NCBI GenBank assembly: GCA_028697515.1
Contig: JAQVEY010000223.1
Coordinates: forward strand, 1-5,017
Direction: 5' to 3'
DNA: 5,017 nucleotides
Origin: Bacteroidales bacterium
GTDB lineage: Bacteria > Bacteroidota > Bacteroidia > Bacteroidales > ML635J-15
Below are positions 1-4,998 of the stretch, one piece after another. The notes beneath the pieces are model-generated. The model worked only from the letters and a program-made list of their open reading frames with translations. It was not told the DNA's origin and made no database searches. A program made the position numbers and the translations under genes. The first letter of the stretch is position 1. Every line of letters begins with the position of its first letter.

Positions 1-1053
1 TATGATTCCGAATTTCTTATACCAAAAATAAGAATAACCGCAGATTTTTCATATTTGCCTGATCAGGCTCTCGATTTCTTTGGTTTTAATGGATATGATG
101 CAGTTTATAATGTTACTTACAAGGATGCTACATCTGCAGATTATAAAACACGAATGTTTTATAAACATTTAAGAAATATTTGGAGATTTAAACTTGATTT
201 TCAGGGTTCAACAGGTTTGGAAAATTTAAATTGGGTACTCGGATATAATTTTATGGATATCGAAATAGGTACGGTACCAATTGATAAACTGAACGAAGGT
301 AAGGATTCTATTGACATGTTACCTGCCGTGAACAGTCTATTTGACAACTATGTGGAGTGGGGAATAATCAAGCCTGAAGAAGCCACAGGAGGATTACATA
401 ATAGTTTAAAAATAGGCTTAGTGTATGATACGCGTGATAACGAACCCTGTCCAATGAAAGGAGTGTGGTCAGAAGTTGTATTATTTAATAGTTTTAGTGA
501 GAATTATACTTTTGGAAAACTTGCATTAACACACAGACAGTATTTTACTATAGTACCAGATGATTTATCATTTGCATATCGTCTTGGTTATCAGGGGGTT
601 ATATACGGCGATGCGCCTTTTTACCTAATGCCTTATATGATTTATTCGTATATGCCTTCTTCTACTGTTGATGGTTTGGGGGGTAGTAAATCTGTGAGAG
701 GTATGGTTAGAAATCGCACAGTAGGAAAGGGGATGGTTTTCGGTAACTTTGAGTTCAGATATAAGTTTGCAAGATTTATTTTCCTTAAGCAGAATTGGTA
801 TGCAGCAATTAATCCATTTTTAGATGTAGGAATGGCAATTCAAAAGATCGATATTGACAAAACTGGTATTCCTACTGATGTTGACCAAAGTTTATATTTT
901 GCTTCTGACAAAGAAGTTCCACATTTAACCTATGGTTGTGGATTACATTTAGCTATGAATCAAAATTTTGTAATTGCTGCAGATATTGGTTTTCCAGTTA
1001 AAAAAGATGATGGGAAAATGGGTGTGTATATTGGAATGAATTGGTTATTTTAG
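1..1053 (+). CDS. Omp85/BamA-family outer membrane protein, C-terminal beta-barrel (5' partial)
   Basis: The reading frame is open from the first base, so the start lies outside the window and the in-frame TTG at 55 is not a credible start. About 350 residues are visible. They read as a bacterial surface antigen (Omp85) barrel: alternating aromatic/polar strands, a DTRDN segment at 427-441 followed by PMKG, and a GG-x-x-SVRG motif whose VRG is at 694-702. VRG matches the conserved (V/I)RG(F/Y) of barrel loop 6, although here it is VRGM. The chain ends in NWLF with a terminal Phe, as expected of an outer-membrane beta-signal. Family members insert or translocate proteins at the outer membrane (BamA, TamA, FhaC), and some Bacteroidota members consist of a barrel alone. 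Without the N-terminus, POTRA domains cannot be seen, so true BamA cannot be told from a barrel-only paralogue. Family assignment is firm; the specific role is open. Confidence 0.85.
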   Translation, partial: YDSEFLIPKIRITADFSYLPDQALDFFGFNGYDAVYNVTYKDATSADYKTRMFYKHLRNIWRFKLDFQGSTGLENLNWVLGYNFMDIEIGTVPIDKLNEGKDSIDMLPAVNSLFDNYVEWGIIKPEEATGGLHNSLKIGLVYDTRDNEPCPMKGVWSEVVLFNSFSENYTFGKLALTHRQYFTIVPDDLSFAYRLGYQGVIYGDAPFYLMPYMIYSYMPSSTVDGLGGSKSVRGMVRNRTVGKGMVFGNFEFRYKFARFIFLKQNWYAAINPFLDVGMAIQKIDIDKTGIPTDVDQSLYFASDKEVPHLTYGCGLHLAMNQNFVIAADIGFPVKKDDGKMGVYIGMNWLF

Positions 1054-1146
1054 TAAATATAATTCCGATAAAATACCAAATATTTTACATATAAAAAAAT
1101 ATCTCACATTGCAGAAAAACCTCTAGAATTTTAATACTTAAATACA

Positions 1147-1179
1147 AAAAAAGCTGCCAAAACAAGAGGCAGCTTTTTT
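1147..1179. terminator. Bidirectional intrinsic terminator between the Omp85 gene and serA
   Basis: The core stem pairs AAGCTGCC (1151-1158) with GGCAGCTT (1168-1175) around a 9-nt loop. It is flanked by an A-run on the left (from 1146) and a T-run on the right (to 1179), so each strand has a U-tract after the hairpin. It lies 93 nt past the Omp85 stop and 21 nt past the serA stop, which is the expected placement for ending two convergent transcripts. The rest of 1054-1199 is AT-rich and shows no other feature. Confidence 0.9.
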
Positions 1180-1199
1180 ATTTTGTGTTAGTTATATGT

Positions 1200-2120
1200 T
1201 TAGTTAACTTTAAATTTAATATCACCCTTTTCGAAAAAAGCAATGATTTGATTTATTGCAGCAATACCTGCGTTAATATTTGCTTCTTCGGTTTGAGCTC
1301 CCATTTTTTTAGGAGTAAATACGTATCTGTTTGGGAATTTTTCTTCAAAGATATGAGCACATTCTGGAGCTATATCTGATAAATATTTAAAATCAGGTCT
1401 TTCGCACATTATTGCAATTAAACTATCTTCATCAATAACTTCTTTTCTTGCAGTATTAATAAGAACAGCATTTTTTTGCATAAGACCCATTAAATTTTTA
1501 TTTATTGATTTTTTAGTCTTGTCGTTTGCAGGGATATGTAACGAAATATATTGACAATTTCTATAAAGATCTTCTACAGAGTTAACAGGAGTAATCCCAT
1601 CTGCTTCAATATCACTATCCTTAATAAAAGGGTCAAAAGCAAAGAGTTTCATTCCAAATCCTTTGGCTATCTCAGCAACATATTTTCCTACATTTCCATA
1701 AGCATGAATTCCAAGAGTTTTGCCTCTAAGTTCTGTTCCTGTTTTGCCGTCAAAACCACCTCTAGCAGAATATAACATCATAGCAAAAGCCAATTCGGCA
1801 ACAGCGTTCGAATTTTGTCCTGGAGTGTTCATGGCAACAATATTATTTTCTGTTGCTGCTGTCAAATCAATATTGTCAAAACCTGCACCGGCTCTTACAA
1901 CAATTTTAAGATTTTTAGCTGCTGCTAGAACATCTTTATCTGCAATATCACTTCTGATTATCATTGCATCAACATCAGCAACTGCTTTAAGTAACTCTTC
2001 TTTTGAAGCGTATTTCTCAAGTTTAACAACTTCGTAGCCTGCATTTTTGCCTATGTTTTCAATACTTTCAACAGCCTCTTTAGCGAAAGGCTTTTCTGTT
2101 GCTATTAATACTTTCTTCAT
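1200..2120 (-). CDS. serA: D-3-phosphoglycerate dehydrogenase, short ACT-less type
   Basis: This cytoplasmic NAD-dependent enzyme should oxidise 3-phosphoglycerate to 3-phosphohydroxypyruvate, the first step of L-serine synthesis. The 306 residues cover only the D-2-hydroxyacid dehydrogenase fold: split substrate domain at about 1-100 and 285-306, nucleotide domain at about 101-284. No C-terminal ACT domain is present, so the serine feedback site of E. coli SerA is absent. Visible motifs are VVRAGAGFDN (74-83), NTPGQNSNAVAEL (98-110), a Rossmann loop running G137 to G145 in which the first Gly of GxGxxG is Ala140, an acidic residue D163 after the second strand (NAD preference), and catalytic Arg225 in NTARKE. 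The usual catalytic His lies in TPH; here the site reads TPKKMGAQT, with Lys271 or Lys272 instead. E253 is the likely acid partner. From memory these features match Bacteroides SerA and the Entamoeba-like 'type III' enzymes. No serC lies beside it. A related 2-hydroxyacid dehydrogenase is the alternative. Confidence 0.9.
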   Translation of the reverse strand: MKKVLIATEKPFAKEAVESIENIGKNAGYEVVKLEKYASKEELLKAVADVDAMIIRSDIADKDVLAAAKNLKIVVRAGAGFDNIDLTAATENNIVAMNTPGQNSNAVAELAFAMMLYSARGGFDGKTGTELRGKTLGIHAYGNVGKYVAEIAKGFGMKLFAFDPFIKDSDIEADGITPVNSVEDLYRNCQYISLHIPANDKTKKSINKNLMGLMQKNAVLINTARKEVIDEDSLIAIMCERPDFKYLSDIAPECAHIFEEKFPNRYVFTPKKMGAQTEEANINAGIAAINQIIAFFEKGDIKFKVN

Positions 2121-2155
2121 ATCTAATTGATTTAAAGTTTACAAATTTAGTTTAG

Positions 2156-2186
2156 CAAAGATATTGAATAGGAAGTAATTTTCAAA
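2156..2186 (-). promoter_or_regulatory. Bacteroidota-type housekeeping promoter of serA
   Basis: On the minus strand TTTG (2186-2183) is followed after exactly 19 nt by TATCTTTG (2163-2156). This fits the Bacteroidota consensus TTTG-N19-TAnnTTTG at every defined base and at the spacing. Transcription would start near 2149, giving a 5' leader of about 30 nt before the serA ATG at 2120. No Shine-Dalgarno sequence is visible and the leader is A/T-rich, as is usual in this phylum. A second -7-like box, TAAATTTG (2149-2142), has no correctly spaced partner and is probably incidental. Confidence 0.75.
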
Positions 2187-2592
2187 CACTTTTAATATAT
2201 TATAAAACAGTTTTGCAATTTTTCACGTTACTGGAAGTCTTTTTGTGCTAATATTACTTATTTTTTTTAGATAAAGCTAAATATTATATTATCAAAATAT
2301 CATTAATACTCAATGAAAATATCAAGGCTTTCATAGTATTTTATAATAAGCCTAAAATATTTATTTTTAATAAATTTATAATAACAATATAAATATTTAT
2401 ATATATATTTGAATCTTGATAATTGTTTAAAAAAAAGTGAATATTAAATGACTCGCATTTTTGAACACGACCAATTCGGATAAAAACTACTTTTCATTTT
2501 TTTATCTTTTTCCTAAAGATAAAACACTAAATACAAATTAGCAAAGTTCTTAAATTACAAATCAAATTTCTTATTATTTAAAATTTTTAAAA
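2187..2592. other. Long AT-rich divergent intergenic region without a credible gene
   Basis: This stretch separates the serA promoter from the GLUG-gene leader. In 2341-2440 only 10 of 100 bases are G or C. It is dominated by A/T runs and short self-complementary A/T words, such as ATAAATATTTAT at 2390-2401. A perfect -7 box, TATATTTG, occurs on the plus strand at 2404-2411, but there is no TTTG 19 nt upstream. AGGCTT (2325-2330) and AAGCCT (2348-2353) form a weak inverted repeat. Only very short open frames exist, namely 11 codons on plus at 2448-2483 and 17 codons on minus at 2497-2444. They sit in a locally GC-richer patch and have no supporting evidence of translation. Confidence 0.6.
2500..2524. 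repeat. Perfect 10-bp inverted repeat upstream of the GLUG gene
   Basis: TTTTATCTTT (2500-2509) and AAAGATAAAA (2515-2524) are exact reverse complements around the 5-nt spacer TTCCT. The centre lies about 115 nt before the GLUG-gene ATG. Neither strand has a U-tract after it and the stem has a single G:C pair, so it is a poor intrinsic terminator. A dimeric-repressor operator or a chance A/T palindrome are both possible. It overlaps TATCTTTT (2503-2510), a 7-of-8 match to the -7 box that lacks a -33 partner. Confidence 0.45.
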
Positions 2593-2620
2593 GTGCGGAG
2601 TCAGCACGATAAACACTGAC
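2593..2620 (+). promoter_or_regulatory. GC-richer leader with two overlapping alternative hairpins before the GLUG gene
   Basis: This is a 28-nt island of mixed composition in very AT-rich DNA, ending 7 nt before the ATG at 2628. Two hairpins can form and they exclude each other. One pairs GTGC (2593-2596) with GCAC (2604-2607). The other pairs GTCAG (2600-2604) with CTGAC (2616-2620) around an 11-nt loop. The GGAG at 2597-2600 resembles a Shine-Dalgarno core but is about 27 nt from the ATG, too far for normal use. The pairing is seen directly; a regulatory role is inference. The stems are only 4-5 bp. Confidence 0.4.
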
Positions 2621-2627
2621 AATTTTT

Positions 2628-4304
2628 ATGAAAACTATATTCTTATTTTTATTGGTTTTATGCACAGCAGCAGTTATTAGTGCTCAAACGCCAGTTGCAC
2701 CAGCTGGTAGTGGAACAGAGATTGATCCTTACCAGATAACAAGCCTTGACAACCTTTATTGGATGTCAATTACTTCAAGTTCATGGGATAAATATTTTGT
2801 GCAGACAAACGACATAGATGCGTATTCAACACATTCATGGAATAGCGGAGCAGGATGGGATCCAATTGGGTATGTTAATGGAGAAACCGACTATTTAGCT
2901 TTTACAGGTTCGTATGATGGAGGAGGTTTTGTAATTGAAGCTCTTGCTATAAATAGACCTTCGGAAATGTTTCTTGGCTTCTTTGCAATTATTGAAAATG
3001 CAAATATCTCTAATTTATTTTTTTCTGATATTTTGATTGTCGGGAATGAGATTATTGGTTCTATAGCAGGTTTTAACTTTTCATCCGAAATTATTGACTG
3101 TTATGTGGGTGGAGAGCTAGAAGGAGCAAATGATGTGGGAGGTTTAATTGGGCGCAACGAAACTGGACTCGAATATTTATATTCATGTGCATTCTTTGGA
3201 ACTATTAATGGGTCGGGTGATAATATTGGTGGATTGGTTGGCAAAAACAAAGGAACTATTAGAAAATGTTTTGCTGATGTAGATATTTCAGGCATAAGAA
3301 ACTTAGGATGTTTAATTGGAGAAAATGACGGTAGTACTGATAAAAGTAATGCAACAGTGGATAGTTGCTATACAAGTGGGCTTATTAATATTAACAGTGC
3401 AGATTTTTCTGGAAGAGCAGGAGGCTTGATTGGTGAAAATAAAGAAAACGCTATTGTTACCTACTGTTATAGCGATGCAAATGTTACTGGTGATGCGATG
3501 AGCGACAATCTTGGTGGACTTGTTGGATTAAATGATAATAATTCGACAATTAGCTATTGTTTTGCTGAAGGTAATGTAACTGGTGGAGGAAGCCTTGGAG
3601 GTTTAGTTGGTCAAAACTCTTATTCTAATGTTTACAATTCTTATACAAGAGGTAATGTTTCAGGAACACAGAATAATGTGGGTGGTGTTGTTGGTCGTAA
3701 TACTGGTAGTGTTGAAAAATCTTATTCTACTGGTGTAATAACTAGCTCAGGAGGATGTTTCGGTGGAGTACTTGGAAGCAACGAAGATACTGGCTCAGCT
3801 AGTTTGTGTTTTTGGGATAACGAAACTTCAAGTGTAGGACTAGGCTGTGGATTCAACGGTGGTGGTTCTGTTGATATTACTGGAAAAACTTCGCTCGAGA
3901 TGAAGACATTAGCCACTTATACAAATGCTGGGTGGGATTTTTATGGAGAAACAACTAATGGAAATGATGATAACTGGCACATTAGCAGTGTTATTAACAA
4001 TGGTTATCCCTGCTTTAAATGGTATACTGACATTGTTGGTATAGAGGAAAATATAGATATAACCGATGGATTTAGTATGTTTCCAAATCCAACTAGCAAT
4101 TTTTTAACTATTAGCAATAACACTAATTCAGATGAAAATGTAAATATTGTTATCTATACAATCTCTGGCGAAAAGGTGTTTATCGAGGAACTCGTTTCAA
4201 TGGTGTCAAATATTGATGTTAGACATTTGTCAAATGGAATTTATATTCTTGAGATTAACTCTTCTTCATTTTCTCAAAGACAAAAAATTATTGTACAAAA
4301 ATAA
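2628..4304 (+). CDS. T9SS-secreted GLUG-repeat beta-helix protein
   Basis: This 558-residue protein is predicted to be exported and attached to, or released from, the cell surface by the type IX secretion system. A signal peptide spans 1-19 (Lys2, hydrophobic 4-17, then I-S-A) with likely cleavage before Gln20, as common for Bacteroidota signal peptidase I substrates. Residues about 24-135 hold the GSGTEIDPYQI opening found in front of GLUG arrays. Residues 144-400 carry about nine GGLVGxN-type rungs, starting at 144, 171, 201, 227, 265, 296, 324, 352 and 379. A closing block follows, with CFWD at 394-397, AGWDF at 434-438 and NGYPCFKW at 458-465. The sorting domain is about 482-558: FPNPTSNFL, then NGIYILEI, ending KIIVQK. 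Ligand and function are unknown; adhesion or extracellular binding is a family-level guess with no catalytic motif seen. ATG 2628 is chosen because it begins the signal peptide. The gene is monocistronic, divergent from serA and convergent with the DUF5606 gene. Confidence 0.9.
   Translation: MKTIFLFLLVLCTAAVISAQTPVAPAGSGTEIDPYQITSLDNLYWMSITSSSWDKYFVQTNDIDAYSTHSWNSGAGWDPIGYVNGETDYLAFTGSYDGGGFVIEALAINRPSEMFLGFFAIIENANISNLFFSDILIVGNEIIGSIAGFNFSSEIIDCYVGGELEGANDVGGLIGRNETGLEYLYSCAFFGTINGSGDNIGGLVGKNKGTIRKCFADVDISGIRNLGCLIGENDGSTDKSNATVDSCYTSGLININSADFSGRAGGLIGENKENAIVTYCYSDANVTGDAMSDNLGGLVGLNDNNSTISYCFAEGNVTGGGSLGGLVGQNSYSNVYNSYTRGNVSGTQNNVGGVVGRNTGSVEKSYSTGVITSSGGCFGGVLGSNEDTGSASLCFWDNETSSVGLGCGFNGGGSVDITGKTSLEMKTLATYTNAGWDFYGETTNGNDDNWHISSVINNGYPCFKWYTDIVGIEENIDITDGFSMFPNPTSNFLTISNNTNSDENVNIVIYTISGEKVFIEELVSMVSNIDVRHLSNGIYILEINSSSFSQRQKIIVQK
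3057..3827 (+). repeat. GLUG-repeat array within the T9SS protein gene
   Basis: About nine protein repeats of 26-38 residues share the pattern GG(L/V)(V/I)GxN, followed by a strand ending in (C/S)(Y/F/A), then a polar G-N-V-x-G turn. Spacings between successive GG positions are 27, 30, 26, 38, 31, 28, 28 and 27 residues. The first (GSIAGFN, 144-150) and fourth (GCLIGEN, 227-233) are degenerate. At DNA level the copies use different codons, e.g. GGTGGATTGGTTGG, GGTGGACTTGTTGG and GGAGGTTTAGTTGG, so the array is old and not a recent expansion. Confidence 0.85.
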
Positions 4305-4334
4305 ATAAACCTAAAAAGTTAATTTATCAAATTT

Positions 4335-4372
4335 AAATAATGCAGGATTAAATATTTAATCCTGCATTATTT
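4335..4372. terminator. Perfect palindromic bidirectional terminator
   Basis: Positions 4335-4353 and 4354-4372 are exact reverse complements: a 19-bp arm with the G:C-bearing core TGCAGGATTAAA and no fixed spacer, so the hairpin loop would come from the central A/T bases. It begins 31 nt after the GLUG-gene stop and lies 43 nt past the stop of the minus-strand DUF5606 gene. T-rich sequence follows the stem on both strands, though without one long uninterrupted U-tract. It is best read as the shared terminator of the convergent pair. Confidence 0.85.
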
Positions 4373-4414
4373 TAATGTTTAGTCGATTTTTTTATAAGAA
4401 ATTCCACATTAAAC

Positions 4415-4879
4415 TTATTTTTCTGTTTTAACTGTTTCTTCAGTTTCTGGCTCTGTTTTTTCAGCTTCTGGCACTTTTTCTTCAGCTTTGATGTTGTCTT
4501 TATGAAGAATGTTCTTTTCTATTAAAGTATTGTACCAGTTTACCAGTTTCTTTATATCAGAAACATAAACTCTGTCCTTATCATAATCGGGTAGGATTTC
4601 GGTCAAGAAGTCTAAAAGCTCTTTATTGGTTGCTTTGGTTGATAATACCTGTTGACCCTGATGTTTTTCAAAGACTTTAATAAATACTTCACGTAAAGCA
4701 ACATCTTCGTCATAAGTGTAAATTGCAACATCCTCGAGAGTAGAAATTCTTGATGTTGAAAAGGCAGGCATTCTTTTTCCTGTTGTAAGAGATTCTACGA
4801 TTACATTGTTTTTTCCCTTGGAGACTAATTTATAAAGTCCCTGCTGTCCTGCAATTGCTAAAATTCCGTCTAAAAACAT
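4415..4879 (-). CDS. DUF5606-family conserved hypothetical protein
   Basis: This 154-residue cytoplasmic protein has no signal peptide or membrane segment. Residues 1-55 match what I recall of the DUF5606 domain of Bacteroidota: an LxxILAIAGxxGLYKLVS start, then NNVIVESLTTGKRMPAF and STLEDVAIYT. Residues about 56-125 form the usual helical partner region, with LREVFxKxFE at 62-71, DYDKDRVYVSDIKK at 98-111 and WYNTL at 115-119. No catalytic motif is visible, and the family's function is not known to me. The tail from about 131 is a low-complexity Glu/Lys/Pro/Thr segment made of degenerate heptads, probably disordered. The ATG at 4879 gives the expected family start, and no alternative is needed. 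It stands alone, with its own -7 box upstream and a shared terminator downstream. Confidence 0.85.
   Translation of the reverse strand: MFLDGILAIAGQQGLYKLVSKGKNNVIVESLTTGKRMPAFSTSRISTLEDVAIYTYDEDVALREVFIKVFEKHQGQQVLSTKATNKELLDFLTEILPDYDKDRVYVSDIKKLVNWYNTLIEKNILHKDNIKAEEKVPEAEKTEPETEETVKTEK
4418..4488 (-). repeat. 21-bp degenerate tandem repeat encoding a heptad tail
   Basis: Plus-strand units begin at 4439 and 4460 and match at 17 of 21 bases (TTCAG[T/C]TTCTGGC...). A third unit starts at 4481 with TTCAGCTTT and then decays, and 4418-4438 is a weakly similar unit. The period is a multiple of three, so the frame is kept. In the DUF5606 protein they encode the successive heptads AEEKVPE (132-138), AEKTEPE (139-145) and TEETVKT (146-152). 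Confidence 0.65.
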
Positions 4880-4898
4880 ATAATTAAATTTTAAGGCA

Positions 4899-4929
4899 CA
4901 AATGTAATATTTGTTATTAATACTAAAAA
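4899..4929 (-). promoter_or_regulatory. Probable promoter of the DUF5606 gene
   Basis: On the minus strand TACATTTG (4906-4899) fits the Bacteroidota -7 box TAnnTTTG at every defined base. The element 19 nt further upstream is TTTT (4929-4926), one mismatch from the -33 TTTG. Transcription would start near 4892, leaving a leader of only about 13 nt before the ATG at 4879. That is short, but tolerable in a phylum that depends little on Shine-Dalgarno pairing. Confidence 0.5.
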
Positions 4930-4956
4930 AAAAGATTAAAAATAAATCAAAATTAA

Positions 4957-4998
4957 TGCAACAATTAGAGTTTTATGTATTGTTAATCAATTGTTGTA
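4957..4998. repeat. Inverted repeat near the right edge
   Basis: CAACAATT (4959-4966) and AATTGTTG (4989-4996) are exact reverse complements. One G-T pair and one T-A pair extend the arms to 4957 and 4998, around a 22-nt interior. It lies upstream of the DUF5606 promoter and ahead of whatever follows to the right. It could be an operator pair or part of a terminator for a gene outside the window; no U-tract supports the latter. The remainder of 4880-5017 has no credible gene. Confidence 0.3.

Noticed and set aside
1185..2037. Plus-strand open frames at 1185-1379, 1551-1775 and 1720-2037
   Set aside because: They lie antisense inside serA, whose protein has clear family motifs throughout; their translations show no family resemblance.
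2325..2353. AGGCTT/AAGCCT inverted repeat as a terminator or structured RNA
   Set aside because: Only six base pairs around a 17-nt loop, with no U-tract and no extension of the stem.
2404..2411. TATATTTG as a promoter for the GLUG gene
   Set aside because: It fits the -7 consensus but no TTTG lies 19 nt upstream, and such words are expected by chance in sequence this A/T-rich; noted only inside the spacer entry.
2628..2684. Lipoprotein signal at Cys12 of the GLUG protein
   Set aside because: The preceding residues are L-V-L, with Leu at -1 where a lipobox needs Gly, Ala or Ser, and Cys12 lies within the hydrophobic core. A signal peptidase I site before Gln20 fits better.
3101..3916. Minus-strand open frames at 3101-3295 and 3722-3916
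   Set aside because: They are antisense to the GLUG repeats; their Pro/Ser-rich translations are complements of Gly-rich repeat codons.
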